From Heterohyrax brucei (lineage: Eukaryota; Chordata; Mammalia; Hyracoidea; Procaviidae), in NCBI GenBank assembly GCA_028571685.1, contig CM053146.1, forward strand, positions 26,881,431 to 26,945,430: a DNA stretch of 64,000 nucleotides, read 5' to 3'. Shown here in pieces: positions 45,108 through 56,399 of this stretch. The notes under the pieces are model-generated. The model did no database searches, was not told where the DNA came from, and saw only the letters and a program-made list of their open reading frames with translations. Position numbers and translations under genes: made by a program. Every line of letters begins with the position of its first letter. Position 1 is the first letter of the stretch.

Positions 45108-46108
45108 GGGCTTAAAAACAGACTCATAAACAGAAGAAAAGACTCTGCTGGCTGTAAGGGAGGCAAGGGAGGGATGGAGAGGGCTAGTTATAGATTAGAT
45201 AGTTGATAGAAATTTGGTTGGGTAAACTCAATGACAGCACACATTTGAAAGAAGATCAGTTTAACTGAGCTTCAACATAACCTGAAAATTCTTCCAGTCT
45301 TAACCCAGTGTGGCAAGGACAGAGTAACAGGGGTGGAGGCTCGGGGACCTTGCTCTTAGGGGACATCAAGGCCAATTGGCATAATTAGCCTGTTGCTAAG
45401 AGAGTCTTCTCCACCCCATATTGGTGACTGGTGTCTGGGGCTTAAAGGCTAGCAAGCTGCCATCTGAGGTACACCAAATGGTCCCAACTCAACAGGAACA
45501 GATGATTACCAAGGACCAAAGGGAAAAAAAATGGGAGTAGGAGAACCCAGATGACAGAAAGACACATGTGGATGGGTAACTACATCAGCATGCAACCAGA
45601 TGAACCAGGTGGTGCCCACCACCACCAGTGACAATCGTGATGGGGCTCAAAAAGTTGAGTTCCAGTGGCAATATGAGAATAAAACAGGGTGAACCCTGAG
45701 AACTCCACTAAAAGACTGCAATCAATGGTCTAAAGGCCTAGGAGTTCCCCTGGAATCATGGCCCCTAGACCTGATGCTGCCCCTGATCATAAATCATTAC
45801 TGAAGTCAACTCCTCAGATAGTAATGGATTGGACTCAGTGACACAGAGTGACCATGTTGGGTGTGCACTTTATGGTCCTATGCATCTATAGGATGTCATC
45901 CTACTGGCCTCTTACTAGACGGGAGTGGAGATGGTGGAGAGGAGCGTAAAGGAGATTGTTAAGGGGATATGACATGTATAGAACAGAAAGGAGGAATGTG
46001 CTGTCACCAGGCAAGGCGAGCAGTAGGAGCTGCATATAGACAGGCATGTGAATTTAAACTGGATTGTACACTTTCTTTCAACCACAATAAAAAAAAAATT
46101 AAAAATAT

Positions 46109-46153
46109 AAGACTGCAATGAGATTCAATCTTACCCCAGTAATTTTGGCTATA

Positions 46154-46192
<39 letters not shown>

Positions 46193-47595
46193 AACAGAGG
46201 CTGGAGAGGCTAAAGAGAAACTGGAACTCTCCTCCATTGCTGGTGAGACTGTAAAATGATACCTCTTCGGAAAGCAATTTGGCACTTTCTTAAAAAGCTA
46301 GAAATAGAAATACTATACGAACAAGCAAGCCTACTGCTCGGAATACGGCCTACAGAGATGAGGGAGGTCACATGAACAGATATATGCATACAAATATTTA
46401 TTGCATCATTGTCCACAATAGTAAAAAGATGAAATCAACCTAGGTGCCCATCAACAGATGAATGGATGAAAAACCTGTGTTATATATATACTACAGAACA
46501 CTATACAATGAAAAAGAACAATGATGATTTTAGGAAGCATCTCATAAGCCTGTATCCGCTAAAAGACTTTATGTTCATGAAGTCAGTCAGCCGCAAAAGG
46601 GCAAGTATTGTATGAGACTACTATCTTAGGGCCTTGAAAAAGGACTTAAGCACAGAAGAAAAGACCTTTTGATGGCTACAAGTGTGGAGAGGGAAGAGGA
46701 AGTTAGTTCACAGATTCAATAGTCTATTGGAATTCAGTTAGGTGACAGTTGTGACAGCACTCAGTAGAAGGTAGGTCAGCATAACTGGACTACACTATAA
46801 ACTGAAAGGTTTTCTAATTTTACAATAACATGTCAAAGGTTATAGTAGCAGAGACAGAGGTCCAGGGACCATGTCTTCAGGGGACATTAAGGTCATTTGG
46901 AATAACTAGTCTTTTGCTAAGAGAATCTTCTGTTCCTCATATTGTGAGTGGCATCTGGGGTCTTAAATGTCAGCCAGCTGTCATCTGAGGAACATTAATT
47001 GGTCCCAATTCACTTGGAACAGATGACAACCAAGAACATCAAAGATAGAAGACAGAAACACCCATATGATTAGGCAACTATATCGGCAAGAGGCCAGAAG
47101 AACCAGATGGTGCTTGGCAGCAACCAAAGACAGCTTTGATAGGGGACACAATGTAGGGTCCTTGATGTAACGTGAGAAAAAGAGGTGTGCAGATCGATAA
47201 CTCTATTAAAAGACCAGAAGTGATGGTTCAACAACCTGGAGCTTCCTGTGGGAATGTGGCCCTAGAATTGCTGCTGCCTCAGACCTGAAACCAGCACTGA
47301 GGGCCACACTTCAGTCAAAGTATGAACTGGACTCAGGGACACATTGCAAGCCATGTAGTGTGTGTATTTTGTGGTTTTATACATTTGTGCGTGGCTGTCC
47401 TACTGGCTTCTTTCTAGAGGCGAGAGGAGAGCATGGAGAGGATGGGACAGGTGTTTGTTGGGAGGATACTAAAAGTAAAGAATGAAAAGGTGTGTGCAGT
47501 CACAGGCTGGGTAGAGCAGACTGTTGTCGAGAGCTGAGTATGCAAAATTGACTTGGATGATATACTTCTACTTAATCATAATTTTAGAAAGAAAA
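46109..47595 (+). mobile_element. L1 3' end (ORF2 C-terminus and 3' UTR)
   Basis: Directly follows the A tail of the previous L1. It starts in the ORF2 C-terminal region (AAGACTGCAATGAGATTCAA), has CTGGAGAGGCTAAAGAGAAA and GCCCATCAACAGATGAATGG, and runs through the 3' UTR to about 47595 (ACTTAATCATAATTTTAGAA). It could be an independent 5'-truncated insertion or the displaced 3' end of the L1 that begins at 35491. Confidence 0.85.
46161..46191. repeat. A31 homopolymer inside L1
   Basis: An uninterrupted run of 31 A residues in place of a shorter A-rich stretch of ORF2 (AAAATCCAAAACAACAAATG in the copy at 44661). It is flanked on both sides by colinear ORF2 sequence, so it is an expansion and not an A tail. 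Confidence 0.9.
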
Positions 47596-47649
47596 AAATT
47601 TCTAAGGAGAATTTGAAATTTTCTGGCAACCTAAGAGAAATGAGAATAT

Positions 47650-48520
47650 TTTCAGATAGAAATCAGTGGAAGGTAATTCAACCAATCAAAAAGCTAGCAG
47701 GACCAAATGGTTTCAGAGCTAAACTTTGTTAAGGAATTGATAATACAGTTAATACTTAAACCTTAATAAATGATAGAAAGACATGGTAAACTCTCCAACT
47801 TATTTGATAAAGCCTCACTCAGCAGCAACTAACAACAGCAACATCTACATCTATTTCCAAATTTTGCTAAAGGCTTTAGAAAAGATAATCTAATCTCACT
47901 TTAAATGTAGGTGCAAGGCTATAAGTAAATATTAGCAAATATAATCCAATAATGTATCAAAATCAGAATGTACTATGAACAACCACTGTTAACCAAAAGG
48001 TCGGCAGTTAAAATCCACCAGGCGTTCCTTGTATGCTCTGGGGATCAGTTCTGCTCTGGCCCCTCGAGTTGCCATGAGTCAGATCTGACTCTACGGCACT
48101 TGGCTTTGGCAGCATATAGTTATTTCAGAAATGCAAGGGAGATTTAATATGAGAAAATATAGTAACCTACTATCAAAATACTAGGTAAATAAAACTCATG
48201 AGCAAATCATTGGATGATGATATTTTATATTTAAAACGTAATTTTTTAAATCCTGACATAAAAATTAAAGGAAGCTAAATAAGTATAATAAAAATAATTT
48301 TCCAAGCTAAAGATGTATTTTAAATTAGGTAACCTCATTAAGATTAAAACCTGCAATGCTACAGAGAAATCTTCTATCACTTTTATTATTCAACTTTATT
48401 TCAGAAGTACCAGCAAATGCAATGGGGAGAGAAAATGAAATAGCTGGTACAAATGTTGGAACAGAATTAAAACTATTCCATTTTGAAAATCAAATCATGT
48501 ATTCTTAAAGCCTGATTTTA
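47650..48520 (+). mobile_element. Older L1 ORF2 fragment, split by AfroSINE
   Basis: Degraded reverse transcriptase region: AAGCTAGCAGGACCAAATGG, then AAATATTAGCAAATATAATC, then after the SINE AATATGAGAAAATATAGTAA, and TCACTTTTATTATTCAAC (like SPLLFN). Word order follows ORF2. Much older than the other L1 copies. Confidence 0.62.
47978..48112 (+). repeat. AfroSINE, 5' truncated
   Basis: Starts within the tRNA-like part (TTAACCAAAAGGTCGGCAGT). It has the middle (TCAGTTCTGCTCTGGCCCCT), the palindrome GAGTCAGATCTGACTC (48076-48091) and the tail CGGCACTTGGCTTTGGC. This is the same tail type as the tail-only units. It looks young. Confidence 0.87.
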
Positions 48521-48654
48521 GTAAAATGGGAATGGAAATAATAATCTTACTGCTATGAGAAAAATATACTATTTCTGTAAACTAAGAAATACTGATTTTT
48601 ACTTTTTGTTTCAAATTCCAAAATCTGAGAAGAAAGCTTAAGTCTTTGTTAATT

Positions 48655-48745
48655 AAATGGTGATCCATAAGTGTGCAGCATCAGCATCAACAGCAGGCTT
48701 ACAACAGAACAATTTCTCAGACACCACCCTAGTGCACTGTGTCTT
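48655..48745 (+). mobile_element. MER5-like DNA transposon fragment
   Basis: Words GTGATCCATAAGTGTGCAGC, ATCAGCATCAACAGCAGG and CAATTTCTCAGACACCACCC follow the MER5 (hAT-Charlie MITE) consensus order as I know it. Short and diverged. Confidence 0.55.
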
Positions 48746-50559
48746 TGTTTTAAACAAGATCCACTGTTACTCTTCATTCTTGTTGGGTACGCACCAGATA
48801 CAAATTGATACAATATAGTAATGTGGAGATTTTACAACTAAAAAGGAAATCATGAAGGAAGGGAAGGAAGTAGGGAGGGAGGAACAGAGGGAAGAAAGTA
48901 CAAACAAAATGGAAAAAATAAATTACAGTTGATTAGATGGCAAAAAAAAATAATGGTAAAAGTATTTTTATACCCTGTCAGAAGACATTAATAGACTTGG
49001 GAATAAAACCATTTGAAAAGAAAATGGAGCAATGATATGTACAATCTGTGACAACCACACTTTTCAATAAAACCAAGCATACTTTTGACAAGAAAAAGAC
49101 AAACAACACAAATTAAAAAAAAGTAAATTACAAAATACAGTCCATTTAAGACAAATACAGATAACCAAAAACCTCAAAGGAAAAGATGGTAAAATTCTCC
49201 AAACATCAGGGAAAAACAAGGACACCCTTTAGAATCTATTTTTTTTCTGTAAAGATGCTAAGAGGTATAATTCCACTGATGGAAATGTAAATAGTCACAA
49301 CAAATTATTAAGGTAATCATGCAGTACCTGTTAGAAATGTGAGTGTAACAAATATTTTATTTAAAATATTATCCTTTGACTACAGGGATGTCTAAAAAGT
49401 TTCAAAAAGAAGAAATGAAAAGTAACAAAACACAACAGATCTACACACACTTACAAATTCTACATTTTCAAAGCAAGCTTCATGTTTAGATAAGTTTTCA
49501 TTACAAGTAGAAGGCATGAAAACACTCACACTATAGGGCTAGAAGTGAGAATGAAATTACGGCATGAAAAAGATAAGCCTTGACCACATATACATGCTGT
49601 TTTTAATATATTATTATACTTATCACAGGTAGTGTTATTTCATGTATCATTCAAAAATGAAATAAAGTTATAAAACATGAACTTTTAACTACACAGAGCA
49701 CAACTAAAGGAAACCTAACAGTGAAGACTTTATCAATACAGTTGGAAGATTTTTATTTTTTTAAAAGAAGACATGTAATGTCAAAAATAATATTTATGTT
49801 TTTAAAGGGACATGGTACAAAAACGCAAAATTGAAACCAATAAAGAGAATGTTATTAAAGATAAAAATATTTTTAATTATTTAGCAATCTTCTTAATAAC
49901 TTATCTTCTGTATAACTTTATAGCAGCACATTTTCTGAGATTAGATAAATGCACTAATTTATAAGAAAATATGCATTAAATATCAACTTAGTGGACATCT
50001 GAATAGTCTAAAAAACTCTGGAGAAATTAAAAATATAGTTATGGATATACCTAATAAAGGGTATTGATAAGAGATGACTTGGGAAAATCTCTATCCTCAA
50101 TGAAGATTTTATTCTTGTAATAAATGGAATTTTGCAAAGCACAAAAATATCAGTTGAATCCAAATTCAAATAATTTATTAAAGAGTACAGAACAATATTA
50201 AAAAGAAAATGAGATATTTGAGACTAGTGAATTATGAGTCTACCTTCTCTATTATATGTGAAATTCTATTATACTTGTATAATAATTGAAATCTATGACA
50301 CCAATGAAGAAACAATTACAATGGAATATGTGAGTCAATAAACAGACATGTATATTTGAGATTATGTGTATGATAATAATGATATTTAAATTCAGTAAAC
50401 AGTGGATTATCTAATATATCACTATTTTTTGGAAGTACTATAATTAACTTTTGACTTTTACAAGTAAAAATAATAGATTTATAAGATAAAAATTATATAA
50501 ATGATATAATTATTGAGAAAATATTGCAAATATGTTATTAAAAACACAGAAACCATACA
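48746..50559. other. Unassigned AT-rich sequence
   Basis: About 1.8 kb, AT-rich, with no recognised family and no frame above the display length. It contains a GA-rich low-complexity patch at 48858-48900. Parts may be old L1. Confidence 0.45.
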
Positions 50560-50770
50560 GCAAACTATTACATTTGACTATGTAAATATTAAAAAATCCC
50601 TGTGATAGAAAGGTATCATATACGTTATGAGAGACTATCTTTACATCTAGTGTCCTGTAATAAACAAAAAATGCCTACTACAAGTCAGTAAGAAGAAGAT
50701 AATTTGTACAAAAGAAAGTTGGAGTAAAAGATCAGACTAGGCACAAAGAAACACTGAACACTTCATAGTA
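50560..50770 (+). mobile_element. Older L1 ORF2 fragment
   Basis: TGACTATGTAAATATTAAAA followed by CTAGTGTCCTGTAATAAAC, CTACTACAAGTCAGTAAGAA and AAGATCAGACTAGGCACAAA, in the order of the ORF2 region downstream of the reverse transcriptase. Very diverged. Confidence 0.5.
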
Positions 50771-50879
50771 ATGCCAAATGTGTCTATTATAATTTGTCTA
50801 AATTCTTGACATTCGTTTTCCGTAATGCTCTATAAGTACTTAAGTTTTAACTTTAGCTTCTTTGATTTCTAGCAGGGAG

Positions 50880-50950
50880 AGTGTATAACACTTAGCCTCA
50901 TTTTGCCTTAATTTTCTCATCTGTAAAATGGAGGCAACAGTCAAGACATC
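50880..50950 (+). repeat. MIR core fragment
   Basis: TAGCCTCATTTTGCCTTAAT followed by TTTCTCATCTGTAAAATGG matches the MIR core in sense. Confidence 0.7.
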
Positions 50951-50954
50951 AAAC

Positions 50955-51490
50955 GATGCACTGCTTTGGGCAAATGTGCTGCAAAAATGTATCTTTAAAG
51001 TGTAAAAAACAAAGATGTAACTTTCAAGACTAAGGTGTGCTTGATCAAGGTCACGGTGCTCCAAATTGGCTTACATGTATGTGAAAGCTTGACAATGAAT
51101 AGGAAAGGCAGAAAAAGAGCTGATGCCTTTGAACTATAGTGTTGAAGAAGATTATTGGATATACCACTGACTGCCAGACGATAAACAGATATGTCTTTCA
51201 AGAAGTATAGCCTGAATGCTCATTAGAATCAAGAGTAGTGACATTTTGTCTCATATACTTTGCACATGTTATCAGGAGGGAACTATCTCTAGAGAAGGGC
51301 ATCATACTTGGTAAAGGGTCAGTGAAAAGAGAATGATCCACAATGAGATAGGCTGACACAGTGGCTGCAAAAATGGGTTCAAGTACAGTAACAATTAAAA
51401 GAATGGTGCAGGAATGGGTAGTTTTTTATTCTGCTGTACACAGGGTCATTATAAATTGGAATCAAACTGACAGTACCTAAAATGACAATA
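50955..51490 (+). mobile_element. RTE LINE 3' end
   Basis: Sense, 5'-truncated RTE 3' non-coding end: GACTAAGGTGTGCTTGATCA, TTGCACATGTTATCAGGAGG, CATCATACTTGGTAAAGGGT, TGAGATAGGCTGACACAGTG, ending near CTGACAGTACCTAAAATGAC. The next RTE 3' end follows at once. Confidence 0.82.
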
Positions 51491-51860
51491 AGAAACGATG
51501 CCCTTAAATTGTGATATTGGTGAATAGTATTGAATATATCATGGACTGTCCAAAGAACAAACAAGTCTGTTTTGGAAAAAGCACAGTCAGGGTACTCTGT
51601 GGAAGTGAGCACGAGGAGATTTTCCCCACATGTGTACTTTAGACAAGTTATCAGAAGGGAACAGTACCTGGAGAGGGACATCATACTTGGTAAGACAGAG
51701 TAACAGTGAAAAAGAGGAAGACCCTCCATGAGATCGAATGGCATTACAACAATAGACCCAAACATAGCAATTGTTGAGGATGGCACGAGATCCAGTAGTG
51801 TTTCCTTCTGTCATACACGAGATCACTATGACTCAGAACTGCCTAGACCACACGTAATTA
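51491..51860 (+). mobile_element. RTE LINE 3' end, second copy in tandem
   Basis: Repeats the same RTE 3' segment from a later start: AACGATGCCCTTAAATTGTG, GACATCATACTTGGTAAG, AAGAGGAAGACCCTCCATG, CTATGACTCAGAACTG. Head to tail with the copy at 50955. Confidence 0.8.
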
Positions 51861-52194
51861 CAATAATAACAAATACATACAGTATGGAAACAATGTCATT
51901 CTCCTCAAAACAGATGCACAGAACACACACACATACTGGCACTGCCACATTTCTAAGACATATTCTTATTTCAAAATAAACAAGTCACAAAAGGCAACTT
52001 GTATAATGTGTGTAATACAATAAACACACACACACATGTATATATACAAAATAGGCAAGAAAGTTTCAAGTGTGATAATGATCTTTGGAGGGTAAGAGAT
52101 GACACTTACTTGACTTTATTTCATGTATATGTTCAGTCTTCGTGCTTTATAGGACTAATATTTTTCACTTAACAAAAAGAGAAACAATTGTAAA
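51861..52194. other. Unassigned sequence with CA/TA repeats
   Basis: Contains (CA)n at about 51928-51940 and 52023-52035 with adjoining TATA runs; otherwise nothing recognised. Confidence 0.5.
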
Positions 52195-53455
52195 CACTGG
52201 TAAGGTTGTGGAAACAAACCTCCACATTCTCTTCATAGAACTGCATACATTTCTCTTGAAGAAAGATATAGAGATACATTTCAAGCTGTTGACAGACATT
52301 CATATAATTTAACTCAGAAATTCTGCACTTAAGAATTTTTCCTTATTTAGTATATTTCCCTTGGCATAATACTCTCCAGATTTACCTGTTTCATAAACAG
52401 TTTCACAGATTCAACATGTTCTTTATTATTGTGTAGTATTCTATTGTAAGTATCATATTTTGTTATCTACTCATCACAAAAGGACAAATACTGCATGAGA
52501 CCACTATAAAAAACTCACAAAAAAAGTTTACACACAGACAAGGGAGAGAAAAAGACTAAATAAACAATAGTTAAGTGATAACTTTGATGAAGAATAAGAC
52601 AGTACTAATACTGGTAAAGTCAGAAAAAGTTAACCCAATCAAGGTCATGGGAAACTCCCTGAGGTACTAAGTTACTGGGCTGAGGACCAGGTAATATGGT
52701 CTTTGGGGATATCTAGCTCAACTCATATAGCATAGTTTATAAAAAGCCTGTTCTACATCTTACATTGGTGAGTAGCTTAGGCAGCCTTAAAAGCTAGCAA
52801 GTGGTCATCTAAAATACTTCTACTCATTCAACTCTGCCTGGAGTAAGAGAAAATGAGGAAAACCAAGGACACATAGGAAAGATTCATGCAAAGAACTAAT
52901 GGACCAGAACTCTCACGGCCTCTACAAAACTGAGTCCAGCACAACTGGATGGTGTCCAGTTGCTACCAACCACTCTGACAGGGATCACCATAGAAGGTCT
53001 CAGGCATACCTGGAGAGAAATGTAGAATAAAATTCAAACTAATAACAATAATAGTCAGACTCAGTAGTCAGAAAGAAGGTGAAGCAATCAGAGAATACAG
53101 CCCCTAAACACCGTTTTAACTTAGTATTGAAGTTGCACTTGAGATCTACCATTCACCCAAGATTAGACAGGCTTATTAAAAAAAAAAAAAAAAAAAAGTA
53201 CACGTGTATTTCAACCATGCATATAAACTTTAATGGGTACTCAAGTCCAGAGGCAAGGACAGAAGTGTAGGAGGGGCCATGAAAGCTGGATGAATGGAAA
53301 TGAGAAACCCAAAGTTGAGAAGGGGAAGTGTTCACATGTCATAGGACTGGCAACCAATGTCACAAAACAATACATGTGTTCATTGTTTAATAAGAAACTA
53401 ATTTGCTTTGTAAAATTTCACCCAAATGGCCAATGGCCAAAGGAAAAAAAAAAAT
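52195..53455 (+). mobile_element. L1 3' end with internal inversion
   Basis: Sense L1: ORF2 C-terminal region (52195-52342), an inverted piece (52343-52462), then the end of ORF2 (AAAGGACAAATACTGCATGA) and a long 3' UTR. The 3' UTR includes CTAAGTTACTGGGCTGAGGA near 52669, AAACTAATTTGCTTTGTAAA near 53395 and an A-rich end near 53440-53455. An A-run of about 19 lies at 53179-53197 inside the 3' UTR. The 3' UTR differs from that of the L1s at 33724 and 45108, so it is another subfamily. Confidence 0.75.
52343..52462 (-). other. Micro-inversion in the L1 3' end
   Basis: Read on the minus strand, this piece is the ORF2 segment that should lie here in sense. It has GATGAGTAGATAACAAAATA, CAATAGAATACTACACAATA, AATAAAGAACATG and GTAAATCTGGAGAGTATTAT. 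It parallels the sense copy at 44938-45062. Flanking ORF2 sequence on both sides is in sense and joins up if the piece is turned round. Confidence 0.7.
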
Positions 53456-54361
53456 CAAAAGAAAGATTTTTTTCTAAGGAAATAACATTTTTAAAGCACA
53501 CACAAAGTTTTTTATAAAACGTTAATTTATAACAATGAAAACTACCTGCAAGTAGCCGAGGAATTAGGCATTTAGTAAAAGAGACTGAGCAAATTAATTT
53601 TGTCCAGTCTGTAAAATAACACATTTCTACATTTACGATTTTCTTTTTAATTTAACTTATTGTAAGTTTACTTTAAAGGAAGGGAGTCTTAGAAGTGACT
53701 TCATTATCAAGTTACAAGTGTGTCTGAGAGCCATACTCTCAGGGTTTCTCCAATCTCTTTCATACTAGTAAGTCTGGTCTTTTTTTTTTCTTAGACATTA
53801 TTGTTTTTAATTGATGTAATATTCATGGGGAATAAAGTTGCATGATGTGCATAGTAACATCCTTTGTTTTTTTAACTCGTAAGGTCTCTGAGCATATTAA
53901 CGTGGCAGAGTGTAAATAATGCTTTACTTAGTTTGATGAGTATATATGTGATATATTTTAAAATCATTTCTAGAAAAATGTTCTAAACTTTTTATAACAT
54001 ACATCAATTAGATTTTATTGGGCACATATATGTGTGCTCAGTCATTATTCATTCATCATCCATTATATTTCTTGTTTACTTTATTAACTTATTAATAGTT
54101 TTCTTTATTTATAATATATTTTCATCTTAGTAAAAATCCAGTGCAGTATTATGCTTATACTACAAAGAGGAGAACTGAGTTATACATATACGTAAGTCAG
54201 TTTGTCATGCTCATACAGCTGGTAACCTGACACTGCCTAGAACAATGCTAGGTGTATAATAAGGACATAGTGTAGTACTTCTTGCTTACTTAATAAATCA
54301 AAAGTTTGGTTTAGTATTTCACTGGGAAAGTGGTATTTAATTCAGCGGCTGTCTTTCTTTA
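53456..54361. other. Unassigned AT-rich sequence, possible MIR
   Basis: No clear family for most of it. At 54145-54245 an antisense MIR is possible (GAGGAGAACTGAGTTATACA, CTCATACAGCTGGTAACCTG), confidence about 0.4. T-rich at 53780-53810 and 54050-54120. Confidence 0.45.
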
Positions 54362-54542
54362 TGGAGACCAAACCAAAAAACACATTTGTGTTAAAGCTAT
54401 TCTGACTTACAGCAATCCTACATTTAGGACAGAGTAGAACTTCTCCATTGAGTTTCCAAGGAGTGCTTGGTAGAATTGAACTGTCAACATTTTGGTTAGC
54501 AGTCATAGCACTTAACCAGTACACCACACAGTTTCCTGTGTG
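54362..54542 (-). repeat. AfroSINE, antisense
   Basis: Antisense copy: tail AAGCTATTCTGACTTACAGC, middle GTTTCCAAGGAGTGCTTGGT, box region GAACTGTCAACATTTTGGTT, head CAGTACACCACACAGTTTCC. Complete. A separate sense tail-like piece follows at about 54574-54612 (GTTGTAATCAACTGGATGCC, then CAACAACAA). Confidence 0.83.
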
Positions 54543-54612
54543 GAGACGCAAAGACTAAAACTGACAATCAGTTTTTGAGTTGTAATCAACTGGATGCCAA
54601 CCAACAACAAAG

Positions 54613-55077
54613 TCTTTAAGTGAAACGAGGTCAACTGTGATTTTTGGATGCTGGTTCATTTGTACTTCTCTGCTGCTTAGAAGAGATTAAATATCTATAT
54701 TTAAGGAGAATTCATGCTTCCTTACCAGTGTGTTGCATCTTCCCCCATTATTTTCTCAGCGAAATTCCTGTTTGTGAGGCACAAGCTTCGGGAAGGGCAA
54801 ATTTTTTTGCTGTTTTTGAATACCACCATATTTAAGCCTTTCAACATCTTTCTGAAATAAGGCTCATTAGTTCTCTGTCATTAAAAGACTTAGAGAAGTG
54901 ATAATGTTGAAATTAAACTCAGTAATATTTCCTTCAAAAAACATGCTATTTACAACACATGCACACACACAAAGATTGTTGGTCTTGGTATTTCATGTCT
55001 GAGTCAGAACATCTCTGGAAATCATTTTGGCAAGCCCAGTAGCAACTATAGAGGAATACATGACTTGTATATAAATT
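54613..55077. other. Unassigned sequence
   Basis: No repeat recognised. The 63-codon frame at 54644-54835 has no motif I can name. Confidence 0.45.
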
Positions 55078-55272
55078 AAGGATCACTGGTGGCACAGTGG
55101 TTAAAGTACTGGGCTGCTAACTGAAAGGTTGGCAGTTTGAATCCACCAGCCACTCTTGAGAAAGATGTGGCAGTCTGTTTCCATAAACATTACAGCCTTG
55201 GAAACCCTGTAGGACAGTTCTCCTCCAGATAGGATCAATATTAATCCAAAGAGATTTGATGGCAGTGATTTG
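55078..55272 (+). repeat. AfroSINE, long variant
   Basis: Sense copy: head GGATCACTGGTGGCACAGTG, box region AGGTTGGCAGTTTGAATCC, extra block AAGATGTGGCAGTCTGTTTC, middle CTTGGAAACCCTGTAGGACA, degraded tail. It represents the longer variant seen antisense at 10800 and 10980. Confidence 0.85.
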
Positions 55273-55559
55273 ATTTGTTGTATTAATGTATCAATTATAT
55301 ATCAGAATTATATGTTGTGTTTTTATGATTCAGAAAATGACTATTGACTTAAATTGCTAAGAACATTTTCTTTTATTTTGCACTTTATTAATAGAATCTA
55401 CTCTCTATAATGTGAGATTCAATGGAACCTAGTATTTAAAACTAGATTTTTAATCTAGATGTGTAGAGACTACTCCTCACCTTGTTGCTCCCCATTCCCA
55501 ACAAAGAACAGTGGCTAGGACAGGTAGACCTCATAGAGAACTGCCTAGGTATATTCATA

Positions 55560-56105
55560 TTTGTTGAAGTTTATCATGCTTTGTATACTGTGAAAACACA
55601 ACGGTAAACAGTTCTTACATTGGAGCAGCTTATATTCTTGTGACAAGAGACAGAAAAGAAAATGAACAAAGTACATTAAAATATGACAAAAACTATGAAG
55701 AGAAGTATGGTAGACGAGGGGTAAAGGAATGTGAAGAGTCTGTTTATGTGTGGTAGCTTTTAATAGGCTGATTAACAGCAAATGCAGACTTAAAGGAGGA
55801 CAGAATCAACTCATGTACAAATATAGATAATTCCACAGAGAAAAGCAAGTACAAAGACCACAAGAAAGTCCTTGAGGAACGGGAAGGAGGACAGTGTGGT
55901 CAGATGCAAAATGAGCCAGAGAAAGAGAATGAGGGTAAGATCGGAGAGATAAAAGGGTTCATACAGGGCTTTGTGGGCTGTTAACGTGGTGGGTTTGTAC
56001 TCAGTGATGGAAACCCACTGAAAATATGTGAAGGGAAGTTTGACATAACATGACCTACTCCTATGATTTGAAGAACTATAAAAAGGAAACCAGGTGCATA
56101 CCAAA
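55560..56105 (-). mobile_element. L2 LINE fragment, antisense
   Basis: Plus-strand words follow the reverse complement of the L2 3' region: GGAGCAGCTTATATTCTTGT, CTATGAAGAGAAGTATGG, GCAAGTACAAAGACCACAAG, GTCCTTGAGGAACGGGAAGG, CAGGGCTTTGTGGGCTGTTA, ACCCACTGAAAATATGTGAA, ATAACATGACCTACTC. Old and diverged. Frames at 55545-55781 and 55811-56104 are chance. Confidence 0.72.
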
Positions 56106-56399
56106 TATTACCTCTATCATCCTGTCATGGCATTGTGTTATCTTTCTTTTAAGAACCTTTAGAGAATCCATCAGAATAGGATGAAGAATAGCACTGACTG
56201 AAATAGTAAGGGAGGTTAATTTATATCATTTATATATATCAGTGATATAGTTTATATCACTGACCTTATAACAGAGCCCAGCAGTGAGCATGAAGGGAGG
56301 ACATAAGGAACAAATTGTGTTGGAGCCCAAGGAAATTCTATATAGGCTGGCACAAAAATAGGACAGAAATACCATAAAATACATGTTGTTATATATGTA
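56106..56399. other. Unassigned sequence
   Basis: Nothing recognised. A local near-palindrome occurs around 56218-56262 (TTTATATCA...TGATATAGTTTATATCA), AT-rich. Confidence 0.45.

Larger units (their letters stand above)
39269..46108 (+). mobile_element. L1, nearly complete, sense
   Basis: Sense L1 of 6.8 kb with a 5'-truncated 5' UTR (39269-40012), ORF1 (40013-40920), spacer, ORF2 (41341-45107) and a 1-kb 3' UTR ending in CCACAATAAAAAAAAAA (about 46082-46099). It is the only L1 here seen from 5' UTR to tail without interruption. No target duplication is seen. The left neighbour is a broken RTE, the right neighbour another L1 3' end. Confidence 0.92.

Noticed and set aside
46082-46191. The A31 run as the A tail of the L1 ending at 46108
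   Set aside because: ORF2 C-terminal sequence lies on both sides of the run; the true tail of the preceding L1 is the A-rich stretch at 46082-46108.
56218-56262. AT-rich near-palindrome as a possible origin or regulatory hairpin
   Set aside because: Short, AT-rich and in unassigned decayed sequence; easily explained by chance.
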